64,000 nt of DNA. It comes from Terebella lapidaria. Lineage: Eukaryota; Annelida; Polychaeta; Terebellida; Terebellidae. Within the stretch, counting starts at the first letter, position 1. The number at the start of each line of letters is the position of its first letter. Under the pieces are notes generated by a model. The model had not been told where the DNA came from. It ran no database searches and was given only the letters and a program-made list of their open reading frames with translations. The stretch is taken from NCBI GenBank assembly GCA_949152475.1, contig OX424564.1, forward strand, positions 37,818,165 to 37,882,164. The letters run 5' to 3'. Shown here in pieces: positions 1 through 10,619 of this stretch. Made by a program: the position numbers and the translations under genes.

Positions 1-928
1 GGTTCTGAGCTGTCTCAGACGTTATAAGCTTTATTTTACCCGACTGCTCTTCCAATCAATTCTACGTTCAACTTTGGTTGACTTTACTTCTTGAAATTAT
101 CTAAGTTCGGTTTCGTTCCATCTGTATACCTGAACACGGAGCCGGCTGGCCCGACTCAAAGATCAACTCTCGGCTTGATTTCAAGGTTTCTTGACGAAGC
201 ACACATTCGGATGAAATTGTTGCAGATACATCTAGAGAGAAAGTTGACTATGATCGAACTCAACCACATGTGTTATATATGTTGTACAACAATTGCCAAG
301 TTTATTTGTTTCACATATAGAGTATTGAATATGAAGTAGAAAAAAAACCAAGACAACCTTAGAAACGAATGTTCATCAGGTAGATAGCATATGACCTATA
401 TGGCCATTGTTCCACTTTTCTTCATATAAAAATTTGGATGTGCATAAACTGATATGTTGATGATTTATTCATGGAATTGTTTTGTTCAAAATGGTAATAC
501 TTGGTAATGAATAGCGCAGCTACATTTAAAACAGACTTCCTCCGCAAATCGCTATTTCTGACGTTCAAATATCAGTCAAAGTGTAGTTTTTGAAATAACG
601 CATAAATGTTCATGAAATGCATTCCATTGGATTCCTCAACCTTCAAAACCTAAGAAAGGACACCAAGATTATACTTCTAGCTTGTCTAGAAGCAGAGAAA
701 AAACAAAAACTAGCTTTTGGATCGGACGAGGCGGCCATCTTGGAAAAAGTCATTTTTTCCATTGTTTGGACACTTTTTGAGAAGGTTACCCGGTCTAATA
801 TTTTTCCTGACAAGAAAACCTACAAAATGACACCAAGAAACCTAATATGCCCGATTTGGCGACGAAAACCTATTTTAGAGGTCTCCTGGAAAATGGCCTA
901 AGGTCTAGGTGCAGAACGCATGCATCGC
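1..928. other. Gene-free AT-rich stretch
   Basis: I see no supported gene. Short reading frames (for example 617-901 on the plus strand) have no recognisable domain. Around 630-850 a phrase like 'aaacctaagaaaggacaccaaga' recurs loosely, as in decayed repeat DNA. Confidence 0.5.
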
Positions 929-930
929 TA

Positions 931-1361
931 TAGTCGGCGTCATTGGTCTGTGAGCGGTGGTTTTTCGGCGATTACTCGATCAATATTTGAGATAATCTGA
1001 TGCAATTTCGACAGGTATATTATCTTATGACCGCCTAACTAAGGATGCATTTTCGAGAAGATTGGATGCGAAGCAAATAAGTTGGCCTATCTCGTCCATA
1101 GTAAAAATCTGGTGAAATCGGCCGTGGACCGCCCCCGATCGCCGTAGCTTTGCTATAGATAACGTTTTGACGTTTTCCTATTTCGTTATATATAGGCCAA
1201 ATGGGCTACTTTTTTTTGTTTACACACCAATCTCTCCGAAAATGCATACCCTATTAGGCGAGTATAAAATAACACTCCTGCCAAAATTTCATCGAAATAT
1301 ACGAAATATTGACGGAATAATCGCGAAAAAACCACCGCTCACAGATCAATGACGCCGACTA
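931..1361. mobile_element. MITE with ~60-80 bp terminal inverted repeats and TA target duplication
   Basis: The left end begins TAGTCGGCGTCATTG and the right end is its inverse. The arms stay inverted-complementary for about 60 bases with only a few mismatches, through GTGAGCGGTGG and TCAATATTT. The element is bounded on both sides by TA (929-930 and 1362-1363). TIRs plus a TA duplication fit a non-autonomous Tc1/mariner-type element of 431 bp. No transposase frame is present inside. The superfamily call rests only on the TA site. Confidence 0.75.
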
Positions 1362-1470
1362 TATCAGTAAAGAATCAAAGAAGATTCAGAATGAAGAGAC
1401 CTTCAGAAGAAACGCAAACAATAACAGAATAAGAACTACAAGGATCATATGCGTCAAAATCGAGACAATA

Positions 1471-2228
1471 ATGCAGCTTTTAAAGCTTTCACTTTTAGAA
1501 TTGACAAGTATGCTAAATTTGGCTGATTTTAAAATTGATTTCACGCGTACCTTCGAAACATCCAAGAAAAAGTTGGCGGTGATACGGGCGCAGCTCAACC
1601 GACTAAAGAAGAAGTACTTTGATGCAAAGACAGATAACGAGATAGCGGAACCTGCCGAGTCATCACCTCACCGAAACGTGCTACTACCAGGAAAAGGGTG
1701 CAACGTGTGCGGCAGTCTTTGCAGTCTTTGGAAGGTTCATGCAAGGACTGGGGAGTACCCTTGCTCATGTGGTGGACCATACAACGCAAAAAAGCGGAGT
1801 TCATGAAGTGCTGCAGTGCCACTAGAGATCCCCGAAGTGATGTGTCATTGTTCCCGGTTAGATGAAATGTTCAGCCCTAAAGCAGGGGGAATGCCAACGA
1901 AGGACCACTCAGCAGTAAGAATGGCGTTGTTCACCAAAGTGCCTGGGCTAACGATACTAAGAAGATGAAGTGCTTTGTGAAACGGAAGGAAGCAGCTCTT
2001 TCAGCAGCACCAAAATCTGCACAAAACCACGAAGCTTGGGGTGATAAGGTGCGCCAGTTTTATTCACGTGATGACATCTCGAGGGTGATGCCAAACAAGC
2101 GAGACGTGATAGTGGTTGATGGCGTTACCGTTGCGAAAAGACACCTGCTCCACACGAAACTTCAGGTCTACAACATCTTCAGACTGGAAAACCCATCATA
2201 TAGGTACAGATATACCACATTTCTTTGA
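1471..2228 (+). pseudogene. Broken transposon-associated protein fragment (RDDxSR...PxKRD motif)
   Basis: The piece 1965-2228 reads KVRQFYSRDDISRVMPNKRD, then a basic LLHTKL segment and NPSYRYRYTTF. From memory this order of motifs matches an uncharacterised, transposon-like protein family found in many cnidarian, mollusc and fish genomes (FYxRDDxSRxxPGKxD ... NPxxKxSYTTF). Upstream, 1471-1806 encodes a basic coiled-coil-like segment (KKKLAVIRAQLNRLKKK) in another frame, as expected just before that domain. Stops and frame changes between the pieces mean it is dead. The frame ends exactly where the inverted-arm element at 2229 begins, so that element probably interrupted it. The family has no name I can state, and the call is from motif memory only. 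Confidence 0.5.
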
Positions 2229-2899
2229 ATAGGTATCAATGTTAGAAAAATATTTTAGATGTTCCCATTGCGAAATATTGTCGCATTGGGGTTCTTATGA
2301 CGGTCATCTTGGATTTCGGCCCAATAGCGCCAAAAATTATTAACTTATTCAATAATGATCACACAAAGATGTGTGATACCAACTTTCATGCAATTTTCAC
2401 TTCATAAAACGCTTGGAAACAACAGTTAAAGGTTTAAACAATTATTTAATGACTTGGTGACAATTTTCCTCAAAGCATATCCAATCAATGTGCAAAATCA
2501 TTACGAACCAAAATCATAAATATGTTTGACACATTACACACAGTCGCTGTGTCTCAGGACATTTATTTTTCACAATGAGACCTATAATCTCTGTTTGGCG
2601 GGAAACTATATACTAGTAGTACGTGTCTTGCAGCCCTGTAACAGCTGACAGTTAATTTTCTACATCTGGTGGATGATCGCCGTACTGCTTGGAGCAGAGC
2701 TTCATTTTATAAAACTAATAATATTCTTAGTGACAACCAATAATGTAATCAATGTTATTCTTTCAAGTCATGATCAGAACGTCTTGTTGGTGGTAGTTGG
2801 TGGTGAAGAAATATGAAGTTTATTTGATTAAATGACACAAGAGGTCTGTTAAAATAAACCAAATAAAAGATATGAGAAAGCAACAATCATCTGTGCTTT

Positions 2900-3830
2900 C
2901 AAAGTAGTCCTCTTCTGCTTTCAGAGGAGGTGAAACCCCTCGAATGTATATTGCATGTTGGTGGAATTGATCATGGAACATTTACATGTACATCTTGTGG
3001 AGGTATCAAAGCTGAATCTGCAGAAAGCCTGGCTTTTTGCACCAGATTTGTGCAAAGAGACGAGCCATTGGGCCAGCCATTGGGCAAGCCATTGAATCCG
3101 AGCTATTGCATTCGTCTCATCGCATGGAGAGTATGTGTAAATTGGTCCAGGATGATGGTGCTGATCTTGAATTTAGTTATCTTGGATTTAGTTATCACAG
3201 GCAGTTCACTAAGAACCAAGATACATGTATGTTGATGGATTTTAGTGACATTGAGTTAGCAGCACCACGAGCAAACCTTCCTCGAAATAAACGACCAGCA
3301 TCAGAAACTGCCTTCCTCACCGAAGGCATCTATTGTGGAATGGTTGAGACAACAAGCTTTGCAAGACTCAGCAGTACATGGGAACCTAATGAATCCAAGG
3401 CTGAGTAACTAAGGGATATACTTCTTGCCAGTAAAGTGAAAAATATCACACATAATGTCGTCGGAATTTCAAAACTGAATGCTACAACTTCAAACTGACA
3501 CAGGAGAAAGCCAGTGCAACAGAGCTGATACAAAGACAGATCGAATCACGGCAGCACCTGATGAAGCATTCAGCTCTATTGTTCAGCTCATCCAGGAGCA
3601 GATCATCAAGGAGAACAAAGTTATACAATGCTCCACACTGAGACTTATTCACTTTCTTATTTACTTTGAACTTATTTTTTCACCTCGATGAATGTGGTTT
3701 CCCCAATTATCAGTATCGAGATGAACATCTTATGAATCAACTGCCAAAACACCCCATCATCAGTATCCATATTGCGTTTTGGGCGTCTCCTCCGAAGATC
3801 TACCCAAAGAGATTATGATGTTCTTGAGCA
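2900..3830 (+). pseudogene. N-terminal part of an unnamed transposon-like protein (broken)
   Basis: Pieces in shifting frames give, in order: LGFSYHRQFTKN near 3175 (like a YHxxCYxxFT motif); ASETAFLTEGIYCG near 3300; DEAFSSIVQLIQEQIIKENK near 3560; and ECGFPNYQYRDEHLMNQL near 3690. From memory this is the order in the N-terminal half of a large uncharacterised protein family that is widespread and repetitive in invertebrate genomes (Cys/His knuckle, AxxxIxxxIxxxII helix, PNYRxxxLxxRL block). The C-terminal motifs of the same family occur on the minus strand at 32.7-34.95 kb. It sits between the inverted arms at 2229-5395, which suggests it was that element's cargo or its transposase. Stops and frame changes make it non-functional. 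Confidence 0.45.
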
Positions 3831-4860
3831 AAGGTCCTCGTCGGGAAACCAAGTCCAGGTCATCTGGGTCGGGCCAAGGTAGACTCTTATTAGTAACACA
3901 GGAAGCAATAGCGTGAAATTCTTGACCTCATCCGGGCCTGCCAGTTGGTAGGAACATGTAATTTCATCAGTAACATCAATATATATGTGTTGTACACAAG
4001 GTTCGTCTAGAATGAGATGCTGCTTTTACTACCAGGATCAACCGTTATTGCTGAACACAATATGGTGACTGATAATGAACTAATAATGGGATGTTTTGTA
4101 GTTGCTGCATCAGATGTTCACTTCGAACTGGTCATTTGGATAAACCATATTCATCTAGTTTATCGATCAGTACTTCATGAGCTGCAGGGATTCGAGCTTG
4201 TTCCGTGTCAGCTCTGAAGGTTCTCGCTCTCTACTGCTCTCTCCTGTGAACAGTTATGACATTCGGTTCTGATCGGATTCCAAATCAGGCACTACTCAGG
4301 GTGAACTTCGTATGCCGGATGTTTTTATCTCAACTTTTCACAATAGATGCAATCAGGGCGAAAGTGAGTTGTGGTCTCTAATGCTGATCGTTTGTGGTGA
4401 GAGCGGTGTGCTCAAGATGTTGATAGCTCAATGTCACACAAATCCCGCAACCTATCTAGGCTGATAGTGTACTGCTGGTAGCACTGTGTGTGATAACCAA
4501 CAGCTTCAAGATCAGCACCATCGCAGGTCTCCTGGGTCAGGATACACACATCTTATATGTGGTGAGATGAATCCAATGACTGGGCATGTCTCTTCGCACA
4601 AATCTGGTTGGTACCTCTACAAGATGTAAAGGTTCCATGACCAATTCCACCAACATGCAATATACATTCAGGGAGCATCAACGTCAATTAAGGCACAAGA
4701 GGTTCAGGTGCTGTTGCTTGCTCATAATTGTTATTTGGTTTATTTTGGCATTCATCTTGTGTGGTTTATTAGAATCAAGTTCATATTTCTTCACCGCCAA
4801 CTACGTTTACCAAACACCACCACCAAGATATTTTGATCATAAACTGGAAGTATAAGATTG
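3831..4860. other. Interior of inverted-arm element, no readable gene
   Basis: Only short frames occur. One of 89 codons at 4586-4855 contains a hydrophobic run (CCCLLIIVIWFILAFILCG), but it has no family match and lies inside an old repeat. Confidence 0.4.
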
Positions 4861-6035
4861 ATTACATTATTGGTTGTGACTAAACATATTATTAGATTTT
4901 CATAAAACGAAGCACATATAATCTTTAGCTCCGCTCCAAACAGTATGGTGCTCAACCATCAGTGTATCTGTGTTGTAGAAAAATAACTATCAACTCTTTG
5001 ATACCTGCAAGAAACATAATATAGTTTCCAGCCAAACAGAGATTCTAGGACTCCTTGCGAAAAATATTTTGTCATGAGACACTGTGACTGTGTGTAATAC
5101 GTCAAACATATGTAAGCTTTTCGTTCGTAAAAACCGCTCCTCAATTTGCACAATGATTAGAAATATTTTGAGGAAAGTTGTCAGCAAGTCATTAAATAAT
5201 TGTTTAAACCTTTACTTGGTGTATAAAAAAGTGGTATCACACATCTTTGTGTGATCATTATTGAAGGAGTTAGGAAATATTTGGCGCTGTCGGGCCGAAA
5301 TCCAAGAAGGCAGCCATAAAAACTCCATGGGATAATTAATATTCCGCAATGGGAACACATGAAATTTTTTTTCTAACATGTATTCATGAAAATAGGTGCC
5401 GATGATTATTCCGGGGGGTGCATGGGAAGCCTATCCAGCTGCCCCACTATTGTTATCACACACTGACATTGGCAATTTGTTGAAAATGTGCCTCCACTTG
5501 CCGAGCGAAGTACGCCATTTTGTGCGGTGATTTGTAAGTTGGGGCAAATGGATTTCAAAGTGAATATTTGATTAAAATCAGTCTCAACATGTATAGTTAT
5601 ACCAAGAGGTAAACTTCCTATTTCATAGAATAGATTTAAGATGACTTCAGATTATGCTCAAGTCGTAGCCACTATTGTTTTAGGCCTACGTAAAATCTAC
5701 ATCGGGTTAGAGAGGCTCGTGATATTGCAGGACATTGGTGCGAAGTGGGACACTTGTGTGACAGGATATATCAGCTTGTAAAAATAGTCACACAGAGAGT
5801 TTCGGGGGGCCACCTGAGCACTTCATGACGAAATTTTGCAAATTGTTCAGGTACAAGAAGTAGCAATTATCAACCTGGCAGACACTATATATATATACCC
5901 CATTATTTGAAGCGACCACTGTATATCGTGCCTTGCTAAATCAGTTTTAATTTGTACACGGAGCAGGGTCCATGTGCTATGTACTATTGGAGGTTCAAAT
6001 TAAACATCCCAATGTTAACACAAAAGGCAACAAGA

Positions 6036-6315
6036 CTTATGTTTTTTTCAAATTTATCTATATTTCAGGTGAATTTCAGCAGCATGTACCAAGCTGGAGC
6101 ATTGGTGGCATGTTGAGGCTGGGGCTGGATAACTGATGTTGGACAGTCTAGGCTCTATGAAGACCTTAAGTTAGAGGCTGGTTCAACTTAGCCATCCAAT
6201 TTTCACACAAATGCACAAGACACATGATTAGGCTAAAAAAATTCTATGTTTCTGGTTATCGCGCGCGTCACTCCAAACCCCGCGCATCATTTCATGTTTA
6301 AAAAAAATCGCATCA
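6036..6315. repeat. Diverged direct repeat, copy 1 (partner 7800-7975)
   Basis: The string around TCAAATTTATCTATATTTC, then TTCAGCAGCATGTACCAAGCTGGAGC, is repeated at about 7863-7915 with roughly one change in six bases. The flanking AAAAAATCGCATCAC words are present at both places but in a different relative order. Confidence 0.5.
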
Positions 6316-6320
6316 CTTAA

Positions 6321-7060
6321 AGCGGCATTTGCACTTAGTTACTAATATTTGTTCAAATTGAAAAACCAGTTGACAAAGTTATATCAAAGCAATTAAGCAT
6401 GATCTCCAAAATTGCATACACATGGCTATTTATGCGCTATTTCACCCGAAACAGAGGCTGAAAGTGGTGTTTACATCAAGATTGACAGGCGCGCAAGTTT
6501 GTGTTTATGTTTACATTGGAATCAGGTCTTTGAGAGAGGAATCCCTGACACGACACACGTTCAACCACGGTGGCCAGCCGTTCCGCATTGTTGCTGGTAA
6601 GAAATCGGTTTTAGTATGGTTTGGTCCGTGTCATTATAAACACACTGGATGCGCCTACGTTCCAGCCATGGTCCTGGTAATATGTGATAATTCAATACAT
6701 AGAATATTGGTGTACAACACCAGTTTCTGGGAATATTGATTTTTTCATGACATTGCTGAAAATGCGCGGAATTCGATTTCTTAAATTAGCAACAACGCGA
6801 AACGAATGGGCACCGTATGTAAGACATCAACACTCACCAAGCTGATGAATATGCAAACTTCACGCATGGCTGCATACTAGGCCATCGAGTGAACCGAGGA
6901 AGTGACTGAGGAAATCCCTCGATATTTTAGCTTACAAGACCCGTGTGTGCTGTTCTATTGTCACTAATTTGCAACTGACATGTCTATCAGTTGATAGGAC
7001 TCAAAATATGCATAGGCCCAAAAAATATTCTGGGAAGTGGAAGGAAGTGAAAGAGCCGCT
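6321..7060. mobile_element. TTAA-flanked MITE (piggyBac-like)
   Basis: The left end is TTAA then AGCGGC...CACTT; the right end is AAGTG...GCCGCT then TTAA. TTAA occurs at 6317-6320 and 7061-7064, as a target duplication. Roughly 12 of the first 16 terminal bases pair as inverted repeats. The 740-bp interior contains no transposase. TTAA targeting is the hallmark of piggyBac-type transposition. The superfamily call is inference from the target site. Confidence 0.6.
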
Positions 7061-7064
7061 TTAA

Positions 7065-9144
7065 CATACCGTGCGGCACTTCTTTTCAAATATTTTTTTT
7101 GACCGCCGCCTTCGACGTTTGGTTATTGATAGATAAAAGAGCACATACAGTGTCATATTCTACATGTTTTACATTCAATAGCAGTTATTAAGTTATGCAA
7201 ATTTGTGAGTTGTGTTTGTGTTGAAGAATATAGGCCTACTAAAAGTTCATAAATACATAAATGTAGCCGTGTTCGTATTGTGGTGTGTGTTAGCTCAAAT
7301 ATCACAAACGCTGATATTAATAACAATGTAGATTTAGTCAGTGCGGCGATCTGAAAGCAATGATAATGTCGAGTGAGTAACTGTGCGGTATAATCGTCAT
7401 CAGTCAAATGAGTGGCAAATCGCGGCTACGAACGGGTAACAAACTGTTTTATACGTGCGCGATCGGCAATACTTACCTGCTACCGCACCAATGGGATAAA
7501 TGAAATGCAGATGCAAATTGGTATGAATATGAACGAAAGGAATTAATAAAACACGGAAGTAAATTGGACAACCATATGTACAAAACATGCATAATGCTAC
7601 AAAGCTTCTGGGCCACATAATGCTTAGTTAATAAAATGTTTATCAAAGAATACAAATATTTTGTTTAGAATATAAAAAGCAGTAGGATGTTCTATGCACA
7701 ATATTAACATATAGGTGTTTTACGGAGGCAAATGTAGCTTTCATGGCTTCGGAGACCACGACTTGTGCTGATTTAGAAAAAAAGAAAGAAAGAAAAAATC
7801 GCATCACCGCATCACTTTTTGAAGACTGTTGTACCCAGAAATATAGAATTTTTTTTTGGCCTTATTCAAATTCATCTATATTTTGAAGGACTTCCAGCAG
7901 CATTTACCGAGCTGGAGCTGACGCTGGAGCGTGTTGAGGTCTGGGACTGGATGTAGTGATGTCGGTTTGCTGAAGCACCTTTAAAGCAGAATTGACAAAA
8001 TGAATTGACAAAATGTATTCATTCTGCGGTAGCTTTATTTTGTCTATAGAATGAGAAATCGTACACATTTGGGTCTGAAAACGCGCCTAAATTGAGTTGC
8101 CAAATCAAGATTCAAATTCGAGCCAGTCAATCGTGTATCAATTTGTCCCCAAAGCGGCCCGCCTTGCGGGTGAGTTCTACACACAGTCTCATGACGTCAT
8201 TAGTATTTGTCTAGAACTGGCAATGTAGACAGGCCGATCATTATCTATCCAATGTTTTCATGCACGATTAACAGCAATTTTCCAAGTATATGTTGTCGAA
8301 CTGTGCATATTTCCTATATATTCCAGACTACTCGAGTTGTACCTTCAAGTTTGCGTGACAAACAAGAATGCTAAATTTGGCTGATTTCAAAATTAATTCC
8401 AACTTTAATTGGAGGCTGATCGGATGACAGCCGCCCGGAGACAACATCAAACACCACACCACCTCACGAATCAATCCCTCCAAGCCCTGATTAGCCGGGA
8501 CCAAGAGTCTGAAGTGAGCGAGAAGGTCTATCGTCGTCCGGGAATTTGTTGAAAATGAAGATAGTTAGAGTTAGTGTTTGGTGTACCTACCGTGCAATCT
8601 ATTTAGTTACACACGTACACATAATTAGCTGTTTTTCCGCTCTTAAGGTGTGTGTGTGTAGCTAGTTGCTTGTTTCCATAAAACTACATTGAGTTCAACA
8701 TTGATTGATCTATGACATTTCCATCGCAATGCATCAATCAGGACCACGCATAAGTTGCAAAAAAGGGTTCTGATTTGTAATTTTATGGACGCCATGTCGT
8801 TTATGATGACATTGCGAGACTTTCCTCCCAAACTATTAACTGCTGACATACACGATTGGTCATGGCGTCTCATTAGTGATAGGGGGCAGATCTAATCATG
8901 TTCAAACTAGATAGACATTCAATCATCATGAACTCAAATTTAGATTGTTAAGGGAGTCAAATCACAACTGGCAGGGATGTTTTGTCAGTGAGAAGGCAGA
9001 CATTTACGGAAAGGTTAGTGACCGGATTAGGACACGACAGACCAGCCACTAGACATAGGTTATTTGATGCACAGTTCCATGATCGAGTGCACAGTCAGAA
9101 TCATTTAATGCGGTGGTATTTATCGTATTACAAGGAATTTATAA
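7065..9144. other. Gene-free stretch with small repeats
   Basis: No gene is supported. A purine-rich (GAAA)n-like tract lies near 7777-7797. The second copy of the 6036 repeat is at 7800-7975. A 30-base phrase around ATGCTAAATTTGGCTGATTT at 8370 also occurs at 1509. Confidence 0.4.
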
Positions 9145-9490
9145 GGAACTGCTGGTGGACGTTAAGTCTGTCCCCGAGGATACCATCAACTCAGTAGCCT
9201 TTTGGCTTGTGATTAGGTACTTATGTACTTGTCATATATCTATTCCATGGAGTTTGTGTCGGACTTCTAAATTACTTTCATAGGTTGTTGGGCAGCTGTA
9301 TACTAATTCCATCACGTGTACAGTAAAAACAACTACATTTACCACACTGTCTGCCCCTGATGACGCCAGTGTGTCTTTTGATAAAGTATTTGGTCGGGTT
9401 TTGTTTCTATTGCAAAATGCTATGTTTTACGTTTATTATTGGAATCATCAAAATTTGGCTGTATAGGTGGTAATAGATTGATACTTACGT
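9145..9490 (+). repeat. R1 interspersed mobile repeat, copy 1
   Basis: This is a full-length-looking copy. It runs from a block starting CTGCTGGTGGACGTTAA, through TCAACTCAGTAGCC, GTTGTTGGGCAG and CTGATGACGCCAGTGTGTC, to ATAGATTGATACTTAC. Further copies are at 16391-16546 (minus, partial), 23759-24061 (minus), 31190-31475 (plus) and 31495-31835 (plus). No coding capacity, poly-A tail or obvious terminal inverted repeats are seen, so its class (SINE, MITE or other) is open. Confidence 0.75.
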
Positions 9491-9797
9491 CTAATATCTA
9501 GGCTAGTCTACATCATTGTTGTGTAGTATAGGATATGTTTCACCAAGACTTATAGCTGCGTTCAAGAAATTCTATGGACGTCATCATGATCTGGTTGATA
9601 AATACAGCAAATCCGTGTCTGCCATGCAACTAGATCTATTTTCATGTTAATTTTGGGGAATTCATGACGGGTGCCACTAGTGGGGCAGGAAATGCTCACT
9701 CTTTCCGGAACACCTGATTTCACCTCCTAATGGCCATTTTTGGGGGTTCATGAGTTTCCCTGTCATTTTTATTTTCTCTCACTTCGTATGCTGATAT

Positions 9798-9887
9798 GAC
9801 TTTCTGTCGCCGGACTATGAGATTGGATAACGGACCCTGTTTTGTTTGCTCGGAATACTTAATACTGGGTATTGATTCCACGTCTAT
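9798..9887 (+). repeat. 90-bp segment shared, inverted, with 22486-22575
   Basis: This stretch, from GACTTTCTGTCGCCGGACTA to GATTCCACGTCTAT, is found as its reverse complement at 22486-22575 with a single visible mismatch. It lies within unannotated DNA here, whereas in duplication copy B it is an insertion absent from copy A. Confidence 0.8.
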
Positions 9888-10344
9888 AGTCGATCATCTA
9901 AATATCAGTAACCGGCCCTTTGGGATTTGGAGTAATCTGGATGAACGATTGCTCTCACAAACGCAAACATTTTACCCTGTCGTCTTTAAAGTCCAAGAAT
10001 CGCTTTATAAAGGGGCAAACAATAAAGTCTGTCGGCGTCCGTCGTCCATCCATATTTTGATTTTCAAAGTTTACAGTCAAATCTATCTGAAATTTTGCAC
10101 AAAAATACCTAAAAATATTCTAAAAAGGTCGTATATTTATTTTTGCTTGTTTTTATGGTGGCCATTTTGGAAGAGAAACAGCTAATTTCTGACTTTGATG
10201 GCCATTTTTTTTCAAAGCCGCTCAGACAGTTGTGAGATCTTTGTTAAGTTTCGTTGCCCTTGGACCACTGTTCCTAGTGTGGTGGCCATTTTCAATTTGT
10301 TGTCGGGTCTGTCATTATTGAATTTACAGCGTAGTAATCAATTG

Positions 10345-10450
10345 TGGACATGATGGATGCTGAATATTTTTGTGACATTGAATTTGACCAGTGACATCAT
10401 TTTCACGGTTGAGGGACAAATTGGTTATTTCATAAAACATATTTTATCGG
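10345..10450 (+). repeat. Dispersed repeat, copy 1 (partner 26615-26735)
   Basis: Both places carry GCTGAATAT then TTTGTGACATTG, TTTGACCAGTGA and GGGACAAA, followed by an AT-rich AAAACAT section, with moderate divergence. The 26.6-kb copy forms the left flank of the LINE insert. Confidence 0.55.
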
Positions 10451-10619
10451 TTGAACCAATTATTTACTAGTTTATCATTATCCAGGGGCTCATCAGTTTA
10501 CAGAAATATGTCTTTGATGGGCCCTCAACCTGTATCACATTATTCCAATCATCATATTTTACATTCTCTAATTATTGTTGATATAGTTTGATATAAATAA
10601 ACAATAAAAAAAATATGCA

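Larger units (their letters stand above)
2229..5395. mobile_element. Element with ~540-bp terminal inverted arms
   Basis: The sequence from 2229 to about 2770 recurs as its reverse complement from about 4860 to 5395. Matching landmarks include the CAATGGGAACA block, the hairpin-like ATCACACAAAGATGTGTGAT segment, GGTTTAAACAATTATTTAATGACTT, and the cytosine-rich part near AGTTTCC. The arms differ by many substitutions and small indels, so the insertion is old. Between the arms (2771-4860) lies a degenerate coding remnant, listed separately. The exact termini and target duplication could not be fixed by eye. Confidence 0.7.

Noticed and set aside
4586..4855. 89-codon frame with a hydrophobic membrane-like segment
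   Set aside because: Inside the old inverted-arm element, no conserved motifs, and AT-rich DNA often gives such runs.
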